Shown in pieces: positions 1 through 5,343 of a stretch of DNA of 5,343 nucleotides. Both the position numbers and the translations under genes were made by a program. The notes under the pieces are model-generated. The model was given only the letters and a program-made list of their open reading frames with translations, was not told the origin of the DNA and did not search any database. The stretch comes from Spirosoma fluviale (GTDB lineage: Bacteria > Bacteroidota > Bacteroidia > Cytophagales > Spirosomataceae): NCBI GenBank assembly GCA_945906915.1, contig CAMDSI010000149.1, positions 1 to 5,343 of the forward strand, read 5' to 3'. Every line of letters begins with the position of its first letter. Position 1 is the stretch's first letter.

Positions 1-88
1 TCGACTGAACCGTCGTTGCATTTGGCTGAATTTGGTAGCCATGAAAAGAGCCGCCATCGTACGAAAAAGCGAGTAGATAGCGGCTCAT
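1..88 (-). CDS. truA: tRNA pseudouridine synthase A, N-terminal fragment (cut by window edge)
   Basis: The first 29 codons of a gene that runs off the left edge of the window. TruA converts uridines 38-40 of the tRNA anticodon stem-loop to pseudouridine in the cytoplasm. The visible residues start MSRYLLAFSYDGG and continue with HGYQIQPNATTVQ, which matches the conserved TruA N-terminus (a beta strand, then SYDG, then H-G-W-Q-x-Q-P and TVQ). Tyr18 replaces the usual Trp of the GWQ motif. The catalytic Asp lies further in, beyond the window. The ATG at 86-88 is placed exactly where the family begins and lies 4 nt after the purL stop codon, so the gene is probably cotranscribed with, and perhaps translationally coupled to, purL. 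I see no promoter of its own in the 4-nt gap. The family call rests on a short but characteristic stretch. Confidence 0.88.
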   Translation of the reverse strand, partial: MSRYLLAFSYDGGSFHGYQIQPNATTVQS

Positions 89-92
89 TTAC

Positions 93-2324
93 TTATTTCA
101 TTAAAGCAGTTTCAAGTGCCGTATCAAATGATTGATAAGCTGCTGCCACTGTTGATAATTTCACGCCATCTGCCACCATATCCGTTCCTTGAACTGATCC
201 AAGTGCAGAGAACTTAACTCCCTGAGCTTCTAAAGCTGATTCAAACGCTGCTTTCTTAGCTGCATCTACTGAAACAATCACCCGAGATTGCGCTTCACCG
301 AACCAGAAGGCATCCTGACGAATAGCCTCATCTGAATTCACGCTAAATCCTAATCCGCGCGGGAAAGATGATTCAGCCAAAGTCACTAATAAACCACCAT
401 CTGATACATCGTGAGCAGATTCAATTAATTTACCTGCGATTAAGGCAGAAATTGCCTTTTGTAATTGAAGTTCTGTGGCTAAATCAAAATGCGGTGCTGG
501 AGTTGCTTTGATACCCTTGTATGAATACACATATTCAGACGAAGCAATATCATTAACTGACTCACCCACTAAATAAATCGCATCCCCTTCTTTTTTAAAG
601 TCCAAAGTCATCTTATTCGCCGGATCCTCTAAAATCCCTAACATACCAATGGTAGGCGTTGGGAAAACAGGGCCTTCATCTGAAGATTGATTGTAGAAGG
701 ATACGTTTCCACCCGTAACCGGAGTTTCAAACGCCTCACACGATTTTTTCATTCCCTTAATAGCACCCACAAACTGCCAGTATACTTCTGGAACATAAGG
801 ATTGCCAAAGTTCAAGCAGTTCGTAATCGCCACCGGCAATCCACCCGAACACACAATGTTACGCGCCGCTTCTGCCACCGCCATCGCAGTTCCTTCTTCT
901 GGATCTGCATTTACGTAGCGAGAATTACAATCCACCGTGATAACAATCGACTTTTGAGAGCCATGTACCTTCACCACCGCCGCATCCGAAGGCGCATTGG
1001 TATTGCGGTTCGCACGACCAATCGATGAATCATATTGTTGTGCTACCCACTTTTTAGAAGCAATATTGGGGTGATTCATCATGTAGTTCAAAGCCTTTGG
1101 CAATTCTTCCTTAGGCAAATCAGCTACTGAATCAATCTTAAATTTCTTAAATTCTTGGTAGTAAGCAGGCTCTTTGTACTCGCGGTGATACACCGGAGCG
1201 CCACCACCTAAAACTAAATCGTCCGCTGGCACATCAGCCACTAATACCCCGTCTTGATAAAATTCAAGACGCTTTGTATCAGTAACCGTTCCAATTTGCT
1301 CGCAATTTAAATCCCACTTATCAAAAATACGTTTCGCCTCGTGCTCTCTACCTTTCTCCACAACGATCAACATACGCTCTTGAGATTCTGATAATAAGAT
1401 CTCGAATGGTTGCATATTGGGTTGACGCGTAGGGACTTTGGAAAGATCAATAATCATTCCATGTTCTCCTTTCGCAGACATTTCAGACGTCGAGCAAATA
1501 ATACCCGCCGCACCCATATCTTGAATTCCGATAACACAACCTGCTTCAATAATTTCCAAAGAAGCCTCTAACAACAATTTCTCTTGGAATGGATCCCCTA
1601 CTTGAACCGCAGGTAATTTCTCCGACGACTTCGCCGTAATATCTTCTGATGCAAAACTCGCACCACCAATTCCGTCTTTACCCGTCGCCGAACCTACAAT
1701 AAATACCCCATTACCTACTCCATAAGAAGTGGCAGATGCTTGAGTACCCACCTTTAATATACCTGCTGAAAACGCATTAACCAGCGGATTCACATTATAA
1801 CAATCATCGAATTGAACCTCACCACCCACGGTAGGAATTCCAAAGGCATTACCATAATCTCCGATCCCTTTCACCACACCTTTCACTAACCACTTCGTTT
1901 TCGCTAAATTAATATTGCCAAAACGCAAAGAATTCAATTGCGCAATCGGACGAGCACCCATCGTGAAAATGTCCCGATTGATTCCACCCACACCAGTCGC
2001 CGCACCTTGGTAAGGCTCTAAAGCAGACGGGTGATTATGCGATTCAATTTTAAATGCACATCCTAAACCATCCCCTAAATCAACCAAACCGGCATTTTCT
2101 TCTCCTGCTTTCGCTAACATACGCGGCGAGTCTTTAGGCAAAGTCTTCAACCAAACGATTGAATTCTTATAGCTACAGTGCTCAGACCACATTACAGAGA
2201 AAATCGACAATTCCGTAAAATTAGGCTTGCGACCTAAAATCTCCTGAATGCGATCATACTCTTCGGGTAATATTCCTAATTTTTTGGCTGTTTCGACGGT
2301 GGGAAGGGTTCCGATTGATTCCAC
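93..2324 (-). CDS. purL: Phosphoribosylformylglycinamidine synthase subunit PurL (small form)
   Basis: Catalyses step 4 of de novo purine synthesis in the cytoplasm: FGAR + ATP + glutamine-derived ammonia to FGAM. At 743 residues it is the small PurL, which has no glutaminase domain and depends on separate PurQ and PurS subunits; neither gene is in the window. Visible conserved blocks include MWSEHCS (45-51) and ESHNHPS (94-100), both carrying active-site histidines, then GATGVGG (around 108-114), the metal/nucleotide-binding VGDPFQEK (242-249), QDMGAAG (268-274), LSESQERM (311-318), PVTGGNVSFYN (535-545) and AHDVSDGG (637-644). The order fits two tandem PurM-like halves, about 90-375 and 445-725. 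The start is GTG at 2322-2324, directly preceded in frame by TAA; the next few residues lead into the family N-terminus (VETAKKLGILPEE), so no longer start is possible. A -7-type promoter box lies about 25 bp upstream. truA follows after 4 nt. No key residue appears to be missing. Confidence 0.98.
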   Translation of the reverse strand: MESIGTLPTVETAKKLGILPEEYDRIQEILGRKPNFTELSIFSVMWSEHCSYKNSIVWLKTLPKDSPRMLAKAGEENAGLVDLGDGLGCAFKIESHNHPSALEPYQGAATGVGGINRDIFTMGARPIAQLNSLRFGNINLAKTKWLVKGVVKGIGDYGNAFGIPTVGGEVQFDDCYNVNPLVNAFSAGILKVGTQASATSYGVGNGVFIVGSATGKDGIGGASFASEDITAKSSEKLPAVQVGDPFQEKLLLEASLEIIEAGCVIGIQDMGAAGIICSTSEMSAKGEHGMIIDLSKVPTRQPNMQPFEILLSESQERMLIVVEKGREHEAKRIFDKWDLNCEQIGTVTDTKRLEFYQDGVLVADVPADDLVLGGGAPVYHREYKEPAYYQEFKKFKIDSVADLPKEELPKALNYMMNHPNIASKKWVAQQYDSSIGRANRNTNAPSDAAVVKVHGSQKSIVITVDCNSRYVNADPEEGTAMAVAEAARNIVCSGGLPVAITNCLNFGNPYVPEVYWQFVGAIKGMKKSCEAFETPVTGGNVSFYNQSSDEGPVFPTPTIGMLGILEDPANKMTLDFKKEGDAIYLVGESVNDIASSEYVYSYKGIKATPAPHFDLATELQLQKAISALIAGKLIESAHDVSDGGLLVTLAESSFPRGLGFSVNSDEAIRQDAFWFGEAQSRVIVSVDAAKKAAFESALEAQGVKFSALGSVQGTDMVADGVKLSTVAAAYQSFDTALETALMK

Positions 2325-2348
2325 TTAATTGAGTTTAAAATTGAAATG

Positions 2349-2356
2349 CAAAGATA
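2349..2356 (-). promoter_or_regulatory. Bacteroidota -7 promoter box for purL
   Basis: On the minus strand this reads TATCTTTG, an exact match to the TAnnTTTG -7 element used by the primary sigma factor of Bacteroidota. Transcription would begin a few bases downstream, leaving a leader of roughly 15-20 nt before the GTG of purL. No clear TTTG -33 element is seen at the usual distance; that position falls inside the heptad repeat array. The motif match is observed; promoter activity is inferred. Confidence 0.5.
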
Positions 2357-2366
2357 GGAAATCTTA

Positions 2367-2481
2367 CTAAATGGTGAGTGGTAAATGGTAAATGAAAAAT
2401 GATTTTTATAAAAATCGGCACATTTACCACTTACCATTTACCATCACATCCACCATTTATCATTCACCATTTACCATTTAA
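2367..2481. repeat. Inverted array of degenerate heptanucleotide repeats
   Basis: The left block, 2367-2394, is four in-register 7-mers: CTAAATG, GTGAGTG, GTAAATG, GTAAATG. The right block carries the complementary unit: CATTTAC, CACTTAC, CATTTAC (2421-2441), an irregular 12-nt stretch (2442-2453), then CATTTAT, CATTCAC, CATTTAC, CATTTAA (2454-2481). The two blocks face each other, so 2371-2394 and 2421-2444 match as inverted repeats at 21 of 24 positions; two of the three mismatches would be G-U pairs in one of the two possible RNA strands. The array fills most of the gap between the nucleotidyltransferase gene and purL and is noncoding in every frame. Seven-base intergenic repeats are known in other bacteria, for example the STRR sequences of cyanobacteria. 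The function here is unknown. Confidence 0.75.
2401..2416. repeat. Perfect 16-bp palindrome at the centre of the heptad array
   Basis: GATTTTTATAAAAATC is identical to its own reverse complement. It lies between the two opposed heptad blocks and would form the tip of a large hairpin, or could be a binding site for a dimeric DNA-binding protein. It lies about 45 bp upstream of the proposed purL -7 box. Because the core is A/T-only, chance cannot be excluded. Confidence 0.55.
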
Positions 2482-2506
2482 AGAAAGTCTGCGACTTTCT
2501 TTAAAT
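2476..2506 (-). terminator. Perfect 14-bp stem-loop at the 3' end of the nucleotidyltransferase gene, possible terminator
   Basis: ATTTAAAGAAAGTC (2476-2489) and GACTTTCTTTAAAT (2493-2506) are exact reverse complements around a 3-nt loop. The structure includes the TAA stop of the minus-strand nucleotidyltransferase gene (2501-2503). Its position argues for a terminator or a 3'-end RNA stabiliser. It lacks a following U-run on either strand and the stem is AU-rich, so it is not a textbook intrinsic terminator. It also abuts the heptad array and could be part of the same repeat element. Confidence 0.4.
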
Positions 2507-3073
2507 CCCCCAATACTCCCGATCTTCCGGAACATCGACATCCCTGAATTTATCTGAAAAGTGAATGATTTCGCATAGCATCGGATTTTGGCGCCAAAAT
2601 TTTCCTAAACCTTGATCTCCACTCCAATTTTTAAATAAAGGTCGTAAAGCGGTTGGTATTAATACGGGTGGAGAATTAACACCTTGAAAGGAGGCCACGA
2701 TGGCTCTCTCTGGATTTGCTAAGGAGATAATATTTTTCATATGTGCATTTGTCAAAAATGGCAAATCGCATAATAAGACTAACACATCTTTTTCGGTCTC
2801 AATCGCTTTAATTCCCACAGCAAGTGACTCCCCCATACCTTTTTCCCATCGTTCGACTAGAACAAAAGATAAGTTAGGGAACTCTATTTGAAGTTTTGCG
2901 ATGATTTTAGTCGTTTGTTCCACCTCTGCGCCTAAACAGACAAGCACTTCTTGGCAAACACTAAAGGCTAACCGAATGGATCTCTCTAAAAGACTTTGGC
3001 CCTGATAAACCAAAACTTGTTTTGCTTCCCCTAAACGGGAGGATGCTCCGGCAGCTAAAATTAATCCAGTCAT
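2501..3073 (-). CDS. MobA/MocA-like nucleotidyltransferase (NTP_transf_3 family)
   Basis: A 190-residue cytoplasmic enzyme of the GT-A fold that transfers a nucleotide from an NTP to a phosphorylated acceptor. The nucleotide-binding signature LILAAGASSRLGEAKQ is at 4-19. GMGESLAVGI (79-88) matches the GMSxSLxxGL block of the molybdopterin cytidylyltransferase (MocA) and CoxI-like branch. LCDLPFLT (101-108) carries the metal-binding Asp103, SGDQG (151-155) supplies a second acidic position, and DVDVPED (178-184) is the C-terminal D-[IV]-D-x-P-E-D motif. The length and all motifs are complete. The ATG at 3071-3073 places the signature at the very N-terminus, as is usual. The acceptor is not determined: MocA would use molybdenum cofactor, but no molybdenum-cofactor or xanthine-dehydrogenase gene is visible nearby. 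It precedes purL on the same strand across 176 bp of repeats and is divergent from the methyltransferase gene. Confidence 0.86.
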   Translation of the reverse strand: MTGLILAAGASSRLGEAKQVLVYQGQSLLERSIRLAFSVCQEVLVCLGAEVEQTTKIIAKLQIEFPNLSFVLVERWEKGMGESLAVGIKAIETEKDVLVLLCDLPFLTNAHMKNIISLANPERAIVASFQGVNSPPVLIPTALRPLFKNWSGDQGLGKFWRQNPMLCEIIHFSDKFRDVDVPEDREYWGI

Positions 3074-3138
3074 GTGATAAATATCAATTTCACTAATTTA
3101 ATTAAAAATTATTAAAGCTTAGGTGGTAATTTTAGGCG
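3074..3138. promoter_or_regulatory. Divergent AT-rich intergenic region
   Basis: These 65 bp separate two divergently transcribed genes and should hold the start signals for both. The centre (about 3090-3117) is almost pure A/T. The nearest plus-strand match to the TAnnTTTG box is TAATTTTA at 3127-3134 (last base wrong), which would make the methyltransferase message nearly leaderless. No good match is seen on the minus strand, and no Shine-Dalgarno sequence is convincing for either gene. Promoter content is inferred from gene orientation. Confidence 0.35.
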
Positions 3139-4302
3139 ATGCTTTTAGAAACCGAAATCGAATTTATTCAAAATAACCTACATCGAGATCCTGTCTCGGT
3201 GGCCTTGGATGCATCGAAACACCCTGATTTAGCTGTTCCTAAATTAGTAGGCCAAATAAAAGCCAGGCAAAAACTAAAGGATAAAATGCCTACCTGGGTG
3301 GCGAATTTTAACGTGTTTTTTCCGCCCAGTTTAGCTCTTGAACAATCCTCTTCCGAAGAAACAGCACACTTTAAAGCTTCCCTAGTAAATGGAAAAATCG
3401 CGGATTTAACGGGTGGAATGGGATTAGATAGTTTTGCTTTCGCGAAAGCGGGATGCGAAGTTAGCTACATCGAAAGACAGCCTGAATTAGCGGAAATCAC
3501 CTCCTATAATCACGAAAAATTAAAAGCAGGAAAAATACATCACCATACGGGAGATAGCCTGCACTGGATTTCTCAACAAGTGGAAGCTTTTGATTTTATC
3601 TACGTAGATCCAGCGCGACGAGATGGAGCAGGTAATAAGGTCATCTTGTTACAAGATTGCGAACCGAATGCTTTGGAACTAATTTCGTATATCAACGAAA
3701 AAACCAACTTACTCATAAAAACGAGTCCTTTATTGGACTTAGATAGAGCTGTTAAAGAATTGCAAGGAGTCGAGAAAATTTATGTTGTTTGTGTCAAAAA
3801 CGAAGTAAAAGAAGTACTCTTCTTAAAAACTGCGCAATCCTCGGATGATCCCATAATAGAAGTTATTGAATTAAGCCATCCGAAACCTTTGATTTTCGAA
3901 GGGCAAAAATCGAACGAAACAGCAGCGGAAATCTGCTTTAGTGCGCCATTGAAGTACTTATATGAACCGCATGCCGGAGTTTTAAAGGCTGGATTCTTTA
4001 AATCTGCAGGAACACAATTAAATAAAATAGCGCCTAATACACATTTATTTACATCTGAAGAACTGCATACTAATTTCGCTGGTAGATCGTTTGAGATTTT
4101 GGCCGAAGGTCCTTTAGAAAAAAAATGGATACAATCCGTTTTACCTGGTATGAAGGCGAATATTTCCACTCGAAATTTCCCGATTAATGCGGATGAAATC
4201 AGAAAGAAATTTCAATTGAAAGATGGGGGTGAATTTACACTTTTTGCGTTTCGAGATCAGTCTACTAAAAACAAGGTTGTCCTAGCTAAAAAAATCTTCT
4301 AA
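3139..4302 (+). CDS. PG_1098-type class I SAM-dependent methyltransferase with THUMP-like C-terminus
   Basis: A 387-residue cytoplasmic protein. The N-terminal part is predicted helical and includes the family-typical QIKARQKLKDKMPTW (39-53) and EQSSSEETAHFKASL (68-82). A Rossmann methyltransferase core follows: SAM motif I IADLTGGMGLDSF (87-99), the acidic Glu112 after strand 2, and VDPARRD (156-162) in the motif IV position, resembling the DPPR loop of RNA methyltransferases, then LIKTSPLLD (192-200). The C-terminal third (about 265-387) fits the small ferredoxin-like and THUMP-like domains described for the Porphyromonas gingivalis PG_1098 family. A THUMP-like domain suggests an RNA substrate, but I know of no established one. 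The ATG start leaves the family N-terminus intact. It is divergent from the nucleotidyltransferase gene and lies 22 nt upstream of the secreted coiled-coil gene. The methyltransferase call is firm; the substrate is inferred. Confidence 0.87.
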   Translation: MLLETEIEFIQNNLHRDPVSVALDASKHPDLAVPKLVGQIKARQKLKDKMPTWVANFNVFFPPSLALEQSSSEETAHFKASLVNGKIADLTGGMGLDSFAFAKAGCEVSYIERQPELAEITSYNHEKLKAGKIHHHTGDSLHWISQQVEAFDFIYVDPARRDGAGNKVILLQDCEPNALELISYINEKTNLLIKTSPLLDLDRAVKELQGVEKIYVVCVKNEVKEVLFLKTAQSSDDPIIEVIELSHPKPLIFEGQKSNETAAEICFSAPLKYLYEPHAGVLKAGFFKSAGTQLNKIAPNTHLFTSEELHTNFAGRSFEILAEGPLEKKWIQSVLPGMKANISTRNFPINADEIRKKFQLKDGGEFTLFAFRDQSTKNKVVLAKKIF

Positions 4303-4307
4303 CTTTA
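4277..4307 (+). promoter_or_regulatory. Candidate promoter for the secreted coiled-coil gene
   Basis: TTG (4277-4279), a 20-bp spacer and TAACTTTA (4300-4307) resemble the -33 and -7 elements of Bacteroidota promoters (TTTG and TAnnTTTG), with the last -7 base mismatched. The -7 box begins at the stop codon of the methyltransferase gene, and the ATG at 4325 follows 17 bp later. This would allow separate expression of the downstream genes. It is a motif match only. Confidence 0.3.
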
Positions 4308-4324
4308 CTAGAAATTCAGTTCAT

Positions 4325-4996
4325 ATGAAAAAAATACCGATCCTCTTTTTCCTTACTTTCTGCACAATTAGTGCTTCAGCGCAAGTATTTACTGGGATGT
4401 CTGAAATTGACAAATCAAAGAAAGAAGGAGTATATACCTTTGTAAATACACAGGAAAAGTATGCCAAGGCAAGCTGGAAAGCTTATTTAAGTAAATTTGG
4501 TAAGGTGATTGAAGGTAAAAATGGATCCTATGCTAGCTCTGATATAAAGATTTCAAGTATTTCAGACAATCCATTAATCGTAGTTTCTAAAGTTTCCGAA
4601 GAAAATAAAAAGGTCAAATTATTTATTTCAATTGCAACTGCTTCAGATGAATTTATTCAAACGGGACACGCTAAACTAAGTGAAGCAAGCACCTGGATTG
4701 AAGATTTTATTAAAATTGTCGATTTAGAAGAAGGTGTTAGAGTGGAAGAAAATAAATTAACTGAATTAATTTCTGCTCAGGCTAAAAACACGAAGCAAGC
4801 GGAACGTTTACTTCGTGAATTAGATTCTAATCAACGCCAAATCAACAATTTAGAAGAACGCTTAAAAGAGGCTAAAATCGAGAAAGAAAAGATTTTAACT
4901 AATCAAGTGCAGAATAAATTAGATCAAAAATCAAAAGAGGACGAAATTGCGGTTCAAAAAACAGCAGTAGACGCAGCGAAACAGAAAATCAAATGA
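4325..4996 (+). CDS. Secreted protein with C-terminal coiled coil, function unknown
   Basis: The 223-residue product starts with a clear signal peptide: MKK, a hydrophobic core (4-15) and cleavage after SASA, leaving Gln20 as the first mature residue. Periplasmic location is therefore likely. Residues 21-135 look like a small alpha/beta domain, with alternating strands such as DIKISSI (73-79), PLIVVSKV (83-90) and KVKLFISIAT (96-105), and a conserved-looking WKAYLSKFGK (51-60). From about 138 to the end the sequence is highly charged, rich in Glu, Lys and Gln, with spaced Leu/Ile, and has no proline or glycine: a long coiled coil (for example LLRELDSNQRQINNLEERL at 162-180). There is no transmembrane segment after the signal peptide. 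The stop overlaps the next start as ATGA, implying translational coupling and joint function. I do not recognise a characterised family. Hydrophobic/charged residue patterns are seen; the fold is inferred. Confidence 0.85.
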   Translation: MKKIPILFFLTFCTISASAQVFTGMSEIDKSKKEGVYTFVNTQEKYAKASWKAYLSKFGKVIEGKNGSYASSDIKISSISDNPLIVVSKVSEENKKVKLFISIATASDEFIQTGHAKLSEASTWIEDFIKIVDLEEGVRVEENKLTELISAQAKNTKQAERLLRELDSNQRQINNLEERLKEAKIEKEKILTNQVQNKLDQKSKEDEIAVQKTAVDAAKQKIK

Positions 4997-5262
4997 AAAA
5001 AGGACTAATCGCTGTTTTCACGATTTTGTTTTTTTGCAATTTTGGCAGAGTTGAATATTCCGCACTCAATCCCAAAGCAAAAATAATACTTGTAGATTCT
5101 TCTGCTAAATCAATGCCGGCGAATTCGCCAAAGCTAGATAAGCAAGATGTAAGCGAACAAGAATCAACGGAAACACCGGATGAAAGTAGTGGCTGGTCAA
5201 AATACATCGTGATCGGGATTAAAACGTTTTTTGCCACATTACTGAAGCTTTTGATAGCCTAA
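4993..5262 (+). CDS. Small membrane-associated protein with hydrophobic ends, function unknown
   Basis: The 89-residue product opens with MKK and a hydrophobic stretch (4-17), which could be an uncleaved anchor or a signal peptide. An acidic, Ser-, Glu- and Pro-rich linker follows (about 34-67), then a second hydrophobic stretch from Tyr71 to the C-terminus (YIVIGIKTFFATLLKLLIA), interrupted by two lysines and possibly amphipathic. Cys15 follows Leu-Phe-Phe, which does not fit a lipobox, so lipoprotein status is not supported. The start overlaps the stop of the secreted coiled-coil gene by 4 nt (ATGA), and the next gene begins one base after its stop. This operon-like packing is the main support that it is real, together with the sensible topology. 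A reading frame on the opposite strand covers much of the same DNA but lacks such context. No family is recognised. Confidence 0.74.
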   Translation: MKKGLIAVFTILFFCNFGRVEYSALNPKAKIILVDSSAKSMPANSPKLDKQDVSEQESTETPDESSGWSKYIVIGIKTFFATLLKLLIA

Positions 5263-5263
5263 T

Positions 5264-5343
5264 ATGCTATCCTACTCTATTTCTACCTCCATTCAAGCAC
5301 CTGTCAGCCATGTAAAAGATCTTTTTACGGCTGATCTATTGCT
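5264..5343 (+). CDS. Probable SRPBCC-fold protein, N-terminal fragment (cut by window edge)
   Basis: An ATG one base after the previous stop opens a frame that stays open to the window end (26 full codons). The product begins MLSYSISTSIQAPVSHV and continues KDLFTADLL. The pattern of a first beta strand followed by I-x-A-P-V-x-x-V and a helix with L-F is the typical start of SRPBCC (START/Bet v1-like, polyketide cyclase-like) proteins, which bind hydrophobic ligands in a central cavity. Only the first strand and helix are visible, so the ligand and subfamily cannot be told. The tight spacing (TAATATG) suggests it is cotranslated with the two preceding genes. Confidence 0.6.
   Translation, partial: MLSYSISTSIQAPVSHVKDLFTADLL

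Noticed and set aside
1..132. Plus-strand open frames at the left edge
   Set aside because: Two short plus frames are open here, but the minus strand encodes the clear TruA N-terminus and the PurL C-terminus over the same bases.
687..1028. Plus-strand reading frame of 113 codons
   Set aside because: It lies wholly inside purL on the other strand; the product is Arg/His-rich with no recognisable motif, as expected for a shadow of a real gene.
2367..2481. Heptad array as a CRISPR
   Set aside because: The units are 7 bp, directly adjacent, degenerate and in two orientations; there are no 25-40 bp repeats, no unique spacers and no cas genes.
2700..2891. Plus-strand reading frame of 63 codons
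   Set aside because: It is antisense to the conserved nucleotidyltransferase gene, whose motifs cover the same bases; no independent support.
2501..3073. Naming the nucleotidyltransferase mobA or mocA
   Set aside because: The family is clear but the acceptor is not, and no molybdenum-cofactor context is present in the window.
3780..4169. Minus-strand reading frame of 129 codons
   Set aside because: It is antisense to the methyltransferase C-terminal domains; Cys/Ser/Phe-rich shadow with no family match that I can see.
4993..5040. Lipoprotein signal in the 89-residue protein
   Set aside because: Cys15 is preceded by Leu-Phe-Phe; the lipobox needs a small residue at -1 (Gly, Ala or Ser), so lipidation is not supported.
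4989..5237. Minus-strand reading frame of 82 codons
   Set aside because: It overlaps the plus-strand 89-residue gene, which has ATGA coupling and operon spacing; the antisense frame has no such context.

Overview
The window looks like chromosomal DNA of a Bacteroidota bacterium, probably a member of Cytophagales. The composition is moderately AT-rich. A TAnnTTTG-type -7 box lies upstream of purL, no clear Shine-Dalgarno sequences precede the genes, and there is a methyltransferase of the PG_1098 type typical of this phylum. A secreted protein also has the common Bacteroidota 'ASA|Q' signal cleavage site. The lineage assignment is inference from these traits, not from a search.

Left half (minus strand): the order of transcription is a MobA/MocA-like nucleotidyltransferase (2501-3073), a 176-bp intergenic region, purL (93-2324), then truA, of which only the first 29 codons are present (1-88). 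purL is the small, PurQ/PurS-dependent form of phosphoribosylformylglycinamidine synthase (purine step 4). truA starts 4 nt after the purL stop, so the two are probably cotranscribed. The 176-bp gap holds the most unusual DNA in the window: an inverted array of degenerate 7-bp units (GTAAATG/CATTTAC) around a perfect 16-bp palindrome, followed by a perfect 14-bp stem-loop that overlaps the stop codon of the nucleotidyltransferase. A probable purL promoter sits just outside the array.

Right half (plus strand): after a short, AT-rich divergent spacer come four co-directional genes. They are a PG_1098-type SAM-dependent methyltransferase (3139-4302), a secreted protein with a long C-terminal coiled coil (4325-4996), an 89-residue protein with hydrophobic ends (4993-5262, overlapping the previous gene by 4 nt), and the first 26 codons of a probable SRPBCC-fold protein (from 5264, one base after the previous stop). 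The tight packing of the last three suggests an operon. Its function cannot be deduced from this window.

No RNA gene, CRISPR array, insertion sequence or phage gene is visible. Most of the window is ordinary housekeeping DNA. The heptad-repeat region and the secreted coiled-coil/small membrane protein pair are the parts that known families explain least.
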